38,154 nucleotides of DNA from Acidovorax sp. (GCF_022763525.1 NZ_JALEGG010000191.1:1-38154), one strand, 5' to 3'. Numbered from the stretch's first letter, positions 16,141-24,797 are shown. Numbers and translations are program-made. The notes: generated by a model from the sequence alone, not told the origin.

Positions 16141-17595
16141 ATGAAGCCCCGGTTGCTGCTCACACTGCTGGAAGACGCCACCGGTGGCGGCCGGCGCGAA
16201 CGCCTGTGCGCGGCGCTGAGGGAGGCCGTGCGCACCGGGCAGGCCGTGTTGGGCGAGCGTCTGCCCTCCACGCGCGACCTGGCGCACGACCTGGGGCTGT
16301 CGCGCGTGACGGTAGAGGCCGCCTACGCCCAGCTGGAGACCGAGGGCTACCTGCACCGGCGCGTCGGCCAGGGCAGCTTCGTGGCCATCGACATGCAGCG
16401 GGGCGCAGCGTCGTCCGCCGCAGGTGCCGCACCGCGCCGGTCTCGCGCGGCCCGCACGGCGCCAGCGGCGGCGTTGCCCACGCTGTCCCGGCGCGGGCAG
16501 CGCATGGTCGACACCGGCGGCTGCGCCGAGCCCGACCGCGCCCGTGCCTTCGTGGCCGGCAGCCCGGACCTGCACGCGTTTCCGGTCGACCTGTGGCGGC
16601 AGCTGCTGCAGCGCCGCCTGCGGCAGGACGCCGGGCCCCTGCTGTTCTATGGCGACCCGCAGGGGCTGCCCGCGCTGCGCGACGCCATCGCGCGCTACCT
16701 CACGCAGTCGCGCGGCGTGCGCTGCCACGCGGGCCAGGTGCTGGTGCTGACCAGTTCGCAGCAGGCCCTGCAGCTGCTGGCCGCGACGCTGCTGGATGAA
16801 GGCGACACCGTGTGGATGGAAGACCCCGGCTACGCAGGCGCCCGCACCGCGTTCCGCGCGAACGGTGCCCAGGTGGTGGACATGCCGCTGGACGACGAGG
16901 GTGCGCAGCTGCTGCCGGCTTCGCAAGCGCCGCGGCTGATCTACCTCACGCCTTCGCACCAGTTCCCCACCGGGCGGGCCATGTCCCTGCGTCGCCGGCT
17001 GGCCTTCATCGCCCACGCGCAGGCCACCGGAGCCTGGCTGATCGAGGATGACTACGACAGCGAATTCCTCTACGACCACCAGCCCACGCCCGCGCTGCAG
17101 GGGCTGGACGCGCAAGGCCGCGTGCTCTACATCGGCACGTTTTCCAAGTCCCTGTTCCCCTCGGTGCGGCTGGCGTACATGGTCCTGCCCGAGCCGCTCG
17201 TGCAGCCCCTGGTGACCGCCCGCACCATCTACGACGGCCACCCTTCGCAGCCCATGCAGGCGGTGGCGGCCGACTTCATGGACCAGGGCCACTTTGCGGC
17301 CCACCTGCGGCTGATGCGCCAGCTCTACCGCAGCCGGCGCGACGCCCTTCTGCAGGCGCTGCACACCCACCTGCCCTGGGCCGAGCCGCTGGACAGCCGG
17401 GGCGGCCTGCAGATGGCCGTGCGGCTGACCGAGGGCAGCGAGCTGCAGCACACGCGCCGTGCGCTGGTACGCGGCATCGCCACGCCCAGCCTCAGCGAGC
17501 TCTACCATACGGCCCCCGCCATGGCGGGCTGGCGACTGGGCTTTGCCGCCCTCCCGCCCGAGGCGATCGAGTCGGCCGTTCGCGCATTGCGGTGA
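16141..17595 (+). CDS. MocR/PdxR-family PLP-dependent transcriptional regulator
   Basis: A 484-residue fusion of a GntR winged helix (about residues 5-75: LPSTRDLAHDLGLSRVTVEAAYAQLETEGY) with an inactive-type class I aminotransferase domain (about 130-484). The PLP-binding lysine is Lys336 in YIGTFSKSLFPSVRLAY; DDYDSEFLYD holds the aspartate that contacts the pyridine ring. A linker rich in Ala and Arg joins the two. The ATG at 16141 is chosen because the wHTH starts directly after it. It diverges from the rhodanese operon and probably regulates it, sensing an amino-group compound through PLP. A GabR- or TauR-like role cannot be assigned. Confidence 0.9.
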   Translation: MKPRLLLTLLEDATGGGRRERLCAALREAVRTGQAVLGERLPSTRDLAHDLGLSRVTVEAAYAQLETEGYLHRRVGQGSFVAIDMQRGAASSAAGAAPRRSRAARTAPAAALPTLSRRGQRMVDTGGCAEPDRARAFVAGSPDLHAFPVDLWRQLLQRRLRQDAGPLLFYGDPQGLPALRDAIARYLTQSRGVRCHAGQVLVLTSSQQALQLLAATLLDEGDTVWMEDPGYAGARTAFRANGAQVVDMPLDDEGAQLLPASQAPRLIYLTPSHQFPTGRAMSLRRRLAFIAHAQATGAWLIEDDYDSEFLYDHQPTPALQGLDAQGRVLYIGTFSKSLFPSVRLAYMVLPEPLVQPLVTARTIYDGHPSQPMQAVAADFMDQGHFAAHLRLMRQLYRSRRDALLQALHTHLPWAEPLDSRGGLQMAVRLTEGSELQHTRRALVRGIATPSLSELYHTAPAMAGWRLGFAALPPEAIESAVRALR

Positions 17596-17696
17596 AGACC
17601 CAGAGTCCGAGCCTGCCACGCGGGCGGGGCGGGTGCCCCGGCGGCCCGGCGCACAATAGCCCCTTCGCCAGCGTCCCGGCGCCCCCGGCTTTGTGG

Positions 17697-17746
17697 CCAA
17701 ATTGGCCTCCAGCGCTTGATTGACAAGCGCTAGCAGCTATCAATTT
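17697..17746 (-). repeat. Dispersed boundary repeat, copy 3
   Basis: On the minus strand it reads AAATTGATAGCTGC, then a GCGCTTG/CAAGCGC hairpin, then TGGAGGCCAATTTGG. It ends 11 bases before the TTG start of recQ. Confidence 0.85.
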
Positions 17747-17757
17747 CAGAGTATCCG

Positions 17758-19653
17758 TTGTCCGCCCGTCCGTCTCCCTCCACCTCGCCCGCCCACGCTG
17801 TCCTGCAGGACGTCTTCGGCTACGAGCAGTTCCGCGGCCCGCAGCAGGCCATCGTCGAGCATGTGATCGCCGGCGGCGATGCGCTGGTGCTCATGCCCAC
17901 GGGCGGCGGCAAGTCGCTGTGCTACCAGGTGCCGGCCATCGTGCGCCAGCAGCAGGGACGGGGCGTGACCATCGTGGTGTCGCCGCTGATTGCGCTCATG
18001 CACGACCAAGTGGGCGCGCTGCACGAGGCGGGGGTGGAGGCGGCGTTCCTCAACTCCACGCTGAGCTATGACGAGACGCAGGATGTGGAGCTGCGCCTGC
18101 AGACGGGCGGCATCACGCTGCTGTACGCCGCCCCCGAGCGGCTGAACACGCCGCGCTTCCTGGGCCTGCTGGACAGCCTGCACCAGGGCGGGCACCTGAG
18201 CCTGTTCGCGATCGACGAAGCGCACTGCGTGAGCCAGTGGGGCCACGACTTCCGGCCCGAGTACCGCGCGCTCACCGTGCTGCACGAGCGCTACCCCGGC
18301 GTGCCGCGCATCGCGCTCACGGCCACGGCCGATGCGCTCACGCGCGCCGACATCGTGGAGCGGCTGCAGCTCGAAGGCGCACAGCATTTCGTGAGCAGCT
18401 TCGACCGGCCCAACATCCGCTACCGCATCGAGGAGAAGAAGGAGCCGCTGGCCCAGCTGCTGCGCTTCATCGAGCGCGAGCATGCGGGCGACGCGGGCGT
18501 GGTGTACTGCCAGTCGCGCAAGCGGGTGGAGGAGATGGCGCAGGCGCTGTGCGATGCGGGCCTGAACGCCCTGCCCTACCACGCCGGCCTGCCCGCCGAG
18601 GTGCGCCAGCAGAACCAGGACCGCTTCCTGCGCGAGGAAGGCATCGTGATGGTGGCCACCATTGCGTTCGGCATGGGCATCGACAAGCCCGACGTGCGCT
18701 TTGTGGCCCATGTGGACATGCCCAAGAACATCGAGGGCTACTACCAGGAGACCGGCCGCGCGGGCCGCGACGGGCTGAACGCCGATGCCTGGATGGCCTA
18801 CGGCCTGCAGGACGTGGTGAACCAGCGCCGCATGATCGACGAGAGCCCCGCCAGCGAAGAGTTCAAGCAGGTGATGCGCGGCAAGCTCGACGCGCTGCTG
18901 GCCCTGGCCGAGGCCACGGACTGCCGCCGCGTGCGGCTGCTGGGCTACTTTGGCGAGCACTCCACGCCCTGCGGCAATTGCGACAACTGCCTGAATCCGC
19001 CCGCGGTGTGGGACGGCACGGACGCCGCGCGCAAGCTGCTCTCCACCATCTACCGCGTGCAGCAGGCCAGCGGCCTGAGCTTTGGCACGGGCCACATCAT
19101 GGACATTGTGCGCGGCAAGGACACCGAGAAGGTCAAGCAGTTCGGGCACGACAAGCTGTCCACCTTCGGCGTGGGCAAGGACTATGCGGAACCCCAGCTG
19201 CGCGGCGTGCTGCGCCAGCTGCTGGCCACGGGCGCGGTGGGCCTGCAGAAGGTGATGCTGGAGAGCGGCCACAGCTTTGACACGCTGAGCCTCACCGAAG
19301 GCTCGCGCCCCGTGCTGCGTGGCGAGGTGGCGGTGCAGCTGCGCGAATCCACTGCCGCCGCGCCGGCCAAGCGCGCGCGCACCCGCAAGGGCACGGGCAG
19401 CGCCCCGCCCGCCGCCGCGGCCAACCTGGGCCCGGATGCGCAGGTGCGTTTCATCAACCTCAAGTCCTGGCGCGCCGAGGTGGCGCGCGAGCACAACCTG
19501 CCGGCCTACGTGATCTTTCACGACGCCACGCTGGCCGCGATTGCAGAACGCGCGCCCGCCACGCTGGACGACCTGCAGGGCATCAGCGGCATGGGGGCGA
19601 AGAAGCTGGAAGCCTACGGGGCGGACGTGCTCCGCGTGGTGCGGGCGGGGTAG
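17758..19653 (+). CDS. recQ: ATP-dependent DNA helicase RecQ
   Basis: A 631-residue 3'-5' DNA helicase of recombination and repair. Walker A is PTGGGKS (Lys52), Walker B DEAH (Asp153) in [20 protein letters not shown], with GRAGRDG in motif VI. The RQC zinc site is C...CGNCDNC ([19 protein letters not shown], then NCDNC). A winged helix follows, and an HRDC domain occupies about 555-631 ([13 protein letters not shown]). The start must be the TTG at 17758: an in-frame stop lies 24 bases upstream and the next Met is inside motif I. No strong ribosome site precedes it; the sequence just upstream is the dispersed repeat, so expression may be low. It converges with the decarboxylase gene with nine bases between stops. 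Confidence 0.95.
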   Translation: MSARPSPSTSPAHAVLQDVFGYEQFRGPQQAIVEHVIAGGDALVLMPTGGGKSLCYQVPAIVRQQQGRGVTIVVSPLIALMHDQVGALHEAGVEAAFLNSTLSYDETQDVELRLQTGGITLLYAAPERLNTPRFLGLLDSLHQGGHLSLFAIDEAHCVSQWGHDFRPEYRALTVLHERYPGVPRIALTATADALTRADIVERLQLEGAQHFVSSFDRPNIRYRIEEKKEPLAQLLRFIEREHAGDAGVVYCQSRKRVEEMAQALCDAGLNALPYHAGLPAEVRQQNQDRFLREEGIVMVATIAFGMGIDKPDVRFVAHVDMPKNIEGYYQETGRAGRDGLNADAWMAYGLQDVVNQRRMIDESPASEEFKQVMRGKLDALLALAEATDCRRVRLLGYFGEHSTPCGNCDNCLNPPAVWDGTDAARKLLSTIYRVQQASGLSFGTGHIMDIVRGKDTEKVKQFGHDKLSTFGVGKDYAEPQLRGVLRQLLATGAVGLQKVMLESGHSFDTLSLTEGSRPVLRGEVAVQLRESTAAAPAKRARTRKGTGSAPPAAAANLGPDAQVRFINLKSWRAEVAREHNLPAYVIFHDATLAAIAERAPATLDDLQGISGMGAKKLEAYGADVLRVVRAG

Positions 19654-19662
19654 GCAGAAGGC

Positions 19663-21321
19663 TCAGGCTGCAACCGCCGCCCGCGCCCGCAACGCCCGGA
19701 TGCCTTCCGAAAACCGCCGCAGCGTGGGCGTGCTGTCGCCCGGCGGCACCATGAGCTCGATGAGCTGAAATCGCCCGCGCTCGGCAAACGCGGCATCCAG
19801 CGCCGCCTTGAACTGCGCCCGCGTGTGCACCCGGTGGCCGCGCCCGCCCAGCGCGTCGGCGGCCTGGGCCAGATGCCAGTCGCCCAGGGCGGCGCAGCGC
19901 GATTCGGTCTGGAAGGCGCGGATCATTTCCCAGGTCTGGTTGTTGAGCACGATGGCGATGGGGTCCAGCCCCAGGCGCGGGCAGTTGCCCAGCTCCCAGC
20001 CCGTCATTTGAAAGGCGCCGTCGCCCACCAGGATCAGGCTGCGCTGGCCCGTCGCCACCTGCGCACCGATGCCGGCCGGCACGCCGAAGCCCATGGAAGC
20101 GTAGTAGCCCGGGGCCACCAGCGGGGCGGGCAGCAGCTCCATCGCAGCAAACAGGCAGTCGCCAATGTCCGCGACGATGTTCATGGGGCCGTGCGCGCGG
20201 ATGCGGTCGTTGAGCGCGCGGGAGAGGTCGGCCGCACACACGGGCGCATCGTCGGCCACCAGGCCCTCGGGGCAAGCGGGCGGGGGCGGCAGGGCGCGCG
20301 GCGGCTTGGCGCCTGCGGCCGGGGCGCGGGCCAGCAGCGCCTCCACCAGCGCGGCCAGGGGAATGTTCGGGTACAGGTGGTGGCCCACGCGCACCTCGCG
20401 GTGCGCGGCGATGAGCGCGCGGCGGAAGTCCATGCGCTGGGCGCTCACGCCGAAGTTGCTGTCCGACAGGATGGCGCCCAGCATCACGGGCAGGTCGGAA
20501 TCGTCGAGCAGCGCGCTGGTCTCGGGCGCGCCCGCCACGCCGAGGTAGGTGCCGTGCAGCTGCACACCCGAGTGCACGCCCTCCTCGGCCAGCAGGCCCC
20601 GGCCCATGAAGGTGGTGAGCACCGGCAGCTGCAGCCGCCGCGCCAGCTCGGCCACGCGGGCCTCCAGGCCGAAGCGGCGCACCTCCACGTCCACCACCAG
20701 CACGGGGCGCTGGGCTGCCTGGATGCGGGCCATCCATTCGTCCGCGCACTCGGCCACGGCGGCAGTGTTGAACGGGCTCGCGGGCAGCACGGGCACCTCG
20801 GCCATGGGGTGCAGCGTCATGTCGCGCGGCACCTCGATGAGCACGGGCTGCGAGTATTCGCGGCAGCTGCGCAGCACGCGCGCCAGCTCGGCGGGCGCGG
20901 TGGCGGGGTCGGACAGGCGCACCTGGTCGCAGGTGATCTCGCGGAAGATGCGCCATTGCGAATCGACATGGCGCACCTGGTGGTGCAGCACCAGGCCCGA
21001 GTGCGCCTCGACCTCGCCGGGGCAGCCGGCCAGCACCACCAGCGGCGAGCGCTCGGCATAGGCCCCCGCCACGGCGTTGACCACGTTGAGCGCGCCCGCG
21101 CCGTAGGTGACGGCCACCACGCCCAGGCCGCAGTGCATGCGCGCAGCGGCATCGGCGGCAAAGCCCAGGGAGGGCTCGTGGCTGAGCGTGACCAGGGGCA
21201 GGATGCCGCTCTCTTCGATCTGCTTGAACAGGGGCAGGATGAAGTCGCCGGGGATGCCGAAGATCTCGCGCGCGCCATGGGTTTTGAGCGCGTGCAGCAG
21301 CTGGAGGCCGAGGGGGGTCAT
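19663..21321 (-). CDS. ipdC: Indolepyruvate/phenylpyruvate decarboxylase (TPP enzyme)
   Basis: A 552-residue thiamine-diphosphate enzyme decarboxylating aryl pyruvates to aldehydes; in Azospirillum the homologue makes indole-3-acetaldehyde for auxin and phenylacetate. The N-terminus (FGIPGDFILPLFKQIEESG, then TLSHEPSLGFAADAAAR with catalytic Glu49, then VTYGAGALNVVNAVAGAYAE) closely resembles Azospirillum IpdC. The TPP/Mg motif is VGDGAFQMTGWELGN...LNNQTW. An Ala/Pro-rich linker (about 330-350) separates the middle and C domains. AAGGAA precedes the ATG at 21321, and an FNR-type box lies about 79 bp upstream. Substrate preference between indolepyruvate, phenylpyruvate and benzoylformate cannot be told from sequence. 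Confidence 0.87.
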   Translation of the reverse strand: MTPLGLQLLHALKTHGAREIFGIPGDFILPLFKQIEESGILPLVTLSHEPSLGFAADAAARMHCGLGVVAVTYGAGALNVVNAVAGAYAERSPLVVLAGCPGEVEAHSGLVLHHQVRHVDSQWRIFREITCDQVRLSDPATAPAELARVLRSCREYSQPVLIEVPRDMTLHPMAEVPVLPASPFNTAAVAECADEWMARIQAAQRPVLVVDVEVRRFGLEARVAELARRLQLPVLTTFMGRGLLAEEGVHSGVQLHGTYLGVAGAPETSALLDDSDLPVMLGAILSDSNFGVSAQRMDFRRALIAAHREVRVGHHLYPNIPLAALVEALLARAPAAGAKPPRALPPPPACPEGLVADDAPVCAADLSRALNDRIRAHGPMNIVADIGDCLFAAMELLPAPLVAPGYYASMGFGVPAGIGAQVATGQRSLILVGDGAFQMTGWELGNCPRLGLDPIAIVLNNQTWEMIRAFQTESRCAALGDWHLAQAADALGGRGHRVHTRAQFKAALDAAFAERGRFQLIELMVPPGDSTPTLRRFSEGIRALRARAAVAA

Positions 21322-21393
21322 GGACGTGTTCCTTGCAGGTGGTGCCGTTGTGCGGCGGTGGCGGATGATCCACGCGGCGCGTCCGAGGCGGCT

Positions 21394-21407
21394 CTGATGC
21401 GCATCAA
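21394..21407 (-). promoter_or_regulatory. FNR/ANR-type box upstream of ipdC
   Basis: On the minus strand TTGAT-GCGC-ATCAG matches TTGAT-N4-ATCAA at nine of ten positions. A -10-like GATCAT (21370-21365) is at the spacing expected for a site centred at -41.5, the activating position. Confidence 0.6.
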
Positions 21408-21509
21408 ACCCAGCGGCTCCTAGCGCAAATTCGCAGGTTCGTTCTGTTTTCTACTTAGAAGCGCAACGAATCTGCGCGACGTGCCGGACAAACCCGGAGC
21501 CCCACCCGC

Positions 21510-22214
21510 TCAGGCCCGGCGCAGCGTGAAGGAGGGGAACCACGCGGCCAGTTGCTGCTGGTGCGCCGTGGTCAGCGCCCAGGCCGGTGCGCCAGGTGCG
21601 CGGCATTCCTGCAGCGCCCAGCGGCGAACGCCGCGCGCGGCCAGGGCTTGGGCCAGGTCCAGCAACTCATCCACACCAAACAGGCCCGCGTGCCAGGTGG
21701 TGCGGCATTCGTGGTCGGTGCCATAGGCCAGCAGCACCTCCAGCCCGGCCCAGGCGCGCGCGCCGCTGCCGGGTGTGGCGGTGATGGCGTTGTAGCGCTG
21801 CGGCAGGGCCTTGATGTCCAGACCCACCCAGTCCAGCTGCGGCAGCACGGCCGCCAGCCGCTCGGGGTACATGCCGCCGGTGTGCAGGGCGGTCTGCAGG
21901 CCCAGGCTGCGCACTGCGTTCAGCGCCACGCCCAGGCCCGCCTGCAGCGTGGGCTCGCCGCCCGAGAAAACCACGCCGTCCAGCAGGCCGCGCCGGCTTT
22001 CCAGAAACGCCAGCGCCTGCGCCCACGGCAGCGCGGGAGGCGCGGTGGCGTCCAGCAGTTCGGGGTTGTGGCAATACCCGCAGCGCCAGGGGCAACCCTG
22101 GCAATACAAAACGGCCGCGAGGCGGCCGGGGAAGTCGATGGTGGTGAGCGGTGTCATGCCGCCCAGCCGCAGCGCCGGGGCTGGCGGCGCCTCAGCAGGC
22201 GTTGCTTCCACCAC
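21510..22214 (-). CDS. nrdG: Anaerobic ribonucleotide reductase activating protein (radical SAM)
   Basis: A 234-residue radical-SAM activase that generates the glycyl radical on class III ribonucleotide reductase. The cluster motif is CPWRCGYCHN (CxxxCxxC), after GGMTPLTTIDFPGRLAAVLYC, which is typical of the NrdG2-type activases. FSGGEPTLQ is the SAM-binding GGE motif. The GTG start at 22214 overlaps the end of the glycyl-radical protein gene by 23 bases; ATG 22157 would remove conserved residues (LRLGGMTPL). The order, large NrdD, glycyl protein, NrdG, indicates one transcript. Confidence 0.9.
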   Translation of the reverse strand: MVEATPAEAPPAPALRLGGMTPLTTIDFPGRLAAVLYCQGCPWRCGYCHNPELLDATAPPALPWAQALAFLESRRGLLDGVVFSGGEPTLQAGLGVALNAVRSLGLQTALHTGGMYPERLAAVLPQLDWVGLDIKALPQRYNAITATPGSGARAWAGLEVLLAYGTDHECRTTWHAGLFGVDELLDLAQALAARGVRRWALQECRAPGAPAWALTTAHQQQLAAWFPSFTLRRA

Positions 22215-22401
22215 GCGTCTGCTCTGAAAAGAAGCGGCGCTCGGCGTGCTCGCCCTGCTTGCCGGTGTTGAAGCTGGCCACGGGGCGGTGGTAGCCCATC
22301 ACGCGGGTCCAGACCTCGCAGGGCTGGCGCTCGTCGTCGGTGAGCTGCGCGGCGGCGGCGCTGGAGATGGCGGTGTGTTCGGTGGCGAAAAAATGGCTCA
22401 T
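22192..22401 (-). CDS. Stand-alone glycyl-radical protein of class III ribonucleotide reductase
   Basis: A 69-residue protein matching only the C-terminal end of NrdD: LTDDERQPCEVWTRVMGYHRPV followed by ASFNTGKQGEHAERRFF. RVMGY is the glycyl-radical motif (candidate Gly36). The start ATG at 22401 has AAAGGA at good spacing. The large NrdD protein upstream stops before this segment, so the enzyme is in two pieces. The 98 bases between them contain a stop, a dispersed repeat and this gene's ribosome site, so it is a separate gene and not a frameshift. It probably binds the large subunit and receives the radical from NrdG, comparable in form to the spare glycyl protein GrcA of pyruvate formate-lyase, but here it seems obligatory. 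That is inference. Confidence 0.82.
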   Translation of the reverse strand: MSHFFATEHTAISSAAAAQLTDDERQPCEVWTRVMGYHRPVASFNTGKQGEHAERRFFSEQTRGGSNAC

Positions 22402-22441
22402 GTCGGATTCCTTTCGGAGGTGGTTGAATTGGTTTGCTTCT

Positions 22442-22489
22442 GTTTTGATAGCTGCCTGCGCTTGACTATCCAGCGCCAGGGCCACTTTT
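22442..22489 (+). repeat. Dispersed boundary repeat, copy 4 (between nrdD and the glycyl-radical gene)
   Basis: Reads GATAGCTGCCTGCGCTTG, ACTATC, then CAGCGCCAGGGCCACTTTTT. The hairpin is degenerate compared with copy 1. It lies in the gap between the two parts of the reductase. Confidence 0.8.
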
Positions 22490-22499
22490 TTCTCAGAAT

Positions 22500-24518
22500 C
22501 TAGGCAGCCAGACGCCGCCGCTTGGCGTCCAGCCGCTCTTCGTCGCAGCGGGGGCAGAACGGGTGCTCGCCCGCCAGGTAGCCGTGCGTGGGGCAGATGG
22601 AGAACGTGGGCGTGACGGTGATGTAGGGCAGGCGGAAGTTCGTCAGCGCGCGCTTGACCAGCTCGCGGCAGGCCGCGCCGCTGGAAACGCGCTCGCCCAT
22701 GTACAGATGCAGCACGGTGCCGCCGGTGTATTTGCCCTGCAGTGCCTCCTGCCGCATCAGCGCCTCGAACGGGTCGTCGGTGAAGCCCACGGGCAGTTGG
22801 GACGAGTTGGTGTAGTAGGGCTGCTCGGCCGTGCCCGCCTGCAGGATGGCGGGCCAGCGCTTCTTGTCTTCCTTGGCGAAGCGGTAGGTGGTGCCCTCGG
22901 CGGGCGTGGCCTCCAGGTTGTAGAGGTGGCCGGTTTCCTCCTGGAAGGCCGTCATGCGCTCGCGCACATGGTCGAGCAGGCGCACGGCCAAGCTGTGGCC
23001 GAAGTCGCTGGTGATGTCGTGCTGGTCCGCCGTGAAGTTGCGCACCATCTCGTTGATGCCGTTCACGCCCAGCGTGCTGAAGTGGTTGCGCAAGGTGCCC
23101 AGGTAGCGCTTGGTGTAGGGGAACAAGCCCTGGTCCATGAGGCGCTGGATGAGCTTGCGTTTGGTCTCCAAGCTCTGCTTGCCCAGCTCCAGGAGGCGGT
23201 CCAGCGCGGCAAACAGACCGGCTTCATCGCCCGCATGCAAATACCCGAGGCGTGCGCAGTTGATCGTCACCACGCCCAGGCTGCCCGTCTGCTCGGCGCT
23301 GCCAAAGAGGCCGTTGCCACGCTTGAGCAATTCACGCAAATCCAGCTGCAGGCGGCAGCACATGGAGCGCACCATGTTCGGCTCCAGCTCGGAGTTGATG
23401 AAGTTCTGAAAGTACGGCAGGCCGTACTTGGCCGTCATCTCGAACAGCCGCTCTGCGTTCTCGCTCTCCCACGGGAAATCCTTGGTGATGTTGTACGTGG
23501 GGATGGGGAAGGTGAACACCCGGCCCTTGGCATCGCCCGTGGTCATCACGTCGATGTAGGCACGGTTGATCAGGTCCATCTCGGCCTGCAGCTCGCCGTA
23601 GCTAAACGGCATCTCCAAGCCGCCGATCACCGGCACCTGCTCGCGCAGATCGTCAGGGCAGGTCCAGTCAAACGTGAGGTTGGTGAACGGCGTCTGCGTG
23701 CCCCAGCGCGAGGGCACGTTGAGGTTGTAGACCAGCTCCTGGATGCACTGGCGCACCTGCGCGTAGTCCATGCCGTCCTTGCGCACGAAGGGCGCCATGT
23801 AGGTGTCGAACGACGAAAACGCCTGCGCGCCTGCCCACTCGTTCTGCAGCGTGCCGAGGAAGTTCACGATCTGCCCCACGGCCGAACTCATGTGCCTGGG
23901 TGGCCCGGCCTCCACCTTGCCCGGCACGCCGTTGAGCCCCTCGTGCAGCAGCGTGCGCAGCGACCAGCCCGCGCAGTAGCCACTGAGCATGTCGAGGTCG
24001 TGGATGTGCAGGTCGCCGCTCCTGTGCGCCTCGCCGATCTCGGGCGTGTAGACGTGCGACAGCCAGTAGTTGGCCGTGACCTTGCCCGCCACGTTCAGGA
24101 TCAGCCCGCCCAGCGAGTAGCCCTGGTTGGCATTGGCGTTCACCCGCCAGTCGGCGCGCGTGAGGTATTCGTTGATGGAGCTTTCCACATCGACCAGCGT
24201 CTGCCTGTCGGCGCGTAGCGTGGCGTGCTGCTCGCGGTAGACGATGTAGGCGCGCGCGGTGGCCAGGTGGTTGGCGGCGATCAGCGTCTGCTCGGCCACG
24301 TCCTGGATCTGCTCGATGGTGGGGGCCTCGCCGTGGAAGCGGTGGATGAGCACCTTGGTGACCTGGGCGGTGAGCAGCACGGCCTCGTCCAGGGCGTACT
24401 CGCCCGTGGCGACGCCCGCGCGCAGCAGCGCATTGCGGATGCGCTCGGCATCAAAAGGAGCGCGCTGGCCGCTGCGGTCGATGACCTCGCGCGGCAGGCT
24501 GACAAGGGTGGACGCCAT
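22500..24518 (-). CDS. nrdD: Class III anaerobic ribonucleoside-triphosphate reductase, large part without glycyl motif
   Basis: A 672-residue reductase reducing ribonucleotides to deoxyribonucleotides without oxygen. An ATP-cone lies at about residues 5-95 (PREVIDRSGQRAPFDAERIR). The barrel follows with DLHIHDLDMLSGYCAGWSL, NFLGTLQNEWAGAQAF and RSMCCRLQLDL, which carries the active-site cysteine region. The C-terminus ends with the zinc segment ICPTHGYLAGEHPFCPRC, after which full-length enzymes carry the glycyl loop; here the protein stops 18 residues later and the loop is in the next gene. ATG 24518 is used; an open frame to 24581 runs into the NrdR operators. Control by NrdR and possibly FNR is visible upstream. 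Confidence 0.9.
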   Translation of the reverse strand: MASTLVSLPREVIDRSGQRAPFDAERIRNALLRAGVATGEYALDEAVLLTAQVTKVLIHRFHGEAPTIEQIQDVAEQTLIAANHLATARAYIVYREQHATLRADRQTLVDVESSINEYLTRADWRVNANANQGYSLGGLILNVAGKVTANYWLSHVYTPEIGEAHRSGDLHIHDLDMLSGYCAGWSLRTLLHEGLNGVPGKVEAGPPRHMSSAVGQIVNFLGTLQNEWAGAQAFSSFDTYMAPFVRKDGMDYAQVRQCIQELVYNLNVPSRWGTQTPFTNLTFDWTCPDDLREQVPVIGGLEMPFSYGELQAEMDLINRAYIDVMTTGDAKGRVFTFPIPTYNITKDFPWESENAERLFEMTAKYGLPYFQNFINSELEPNMVRSMCCRLQLDLRELLKRGNGLFGSAEQTGSLGVVTINCARLGYLHAGDEAGLFAALDRLLELGKQSLETKRKLIQRLMDQGLFPYTKRYLGTLRNHFSTLGVNGINEMVRNFTADQHDITSDFGHSLAVRLLDHVRERMTAFQEETGHLYNLEATPAEGTTYRFAKEDKKRWPAILQAGTAEQPYYTNSSQLPVGFTDDPFEALMRQEALQGKYTGGTVLHLYMGERVSSGAACRELVKRALTNFRLPYITVTPTFSICPTHGYLAGEHPFCPRCDEERLDAKRRRLAA

Positions 24519-24549
24519 GGGTGGACCCAATCTTGGTTGACGGTTAAAA

Positions 24550-24597
24550 ACACTACCTATGGTGTCCACGATACCCATCAAACACTATATGTAGTTT
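24550..24597 (-). promoter_or_regulatory. Two NrdR boxes upstream of nrdD
   Basis: ACACTACCTATGGTGT (24550-24565) and ACACTATATGTAGTTT (24582-24597) match the NrdR consensus (ACACwATATwTwGTGT-like). They are 16 bp apart, 32 bp start to start, which is the standard pair spacing. NrdR represses ribonucleotide reductase genes when dATP is high. Confidence 0.82.
24568..24581 (-). promoter_or_regulatory. Weak FNR-like site between the NrdR boxes
   Basis: TTGAT-GGGT-ATCGT on the minus strand matches the FNR consensus at eight of ten positions and fills the linker between the two NrdR boxes. Confidence 0.35.
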
Positions 24598-24628
24598 GAT
24601 CCCGCACAAACGGGCCATCCGCAGAGGC

Positions 24629-24653
24629 AAAAAAAACCGGCCTCGCGGCCGGT
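24629..24653 (-). terminator. Rho-independent terminator for the norB-hemerythrin transcript
   Basis: On the minus strand CCGGCC-GCGA-GGCCGG (24652-24637) is followed by eight T. It lies 145 bp past the hemerythrin stop and just before the nrdD promoter, insulating it. Confidence 0.85.
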
Positions 24654-24797
24654 CAAGGAAGGTGCCGTCAGGCCCTACCGATGGATTCAATGGATGGAGC
24701 AGGCGAGCTTTCTGCGACAACAGATGGACCGCAGGCCGGCCACGCAGCGCCGCTCGAAGACTCCGCCCGAACAGTTCGAAGAATGGTGACGCCAGAT

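Noticed and set aside
17746-19521. A 591-codon minus-strand frame opposite recQ
   Set aside because: Same antisense artefact; recQ motifs occupy the plus strand without a break.
22402-22499. A frameshift or stop-codon read-through joining NrdD and the glycyl-radical segment
   Set aside because: The gap has a normal stop, a repeat copy, a ribosome site and an ATG; no slippery sequence is seen at the NrdD stop.
22563-24218. A 551-codon plus-strand frame opposite nrdD
   Set aside because: No recognisable motifs; the antisense nrdD frame is complete.
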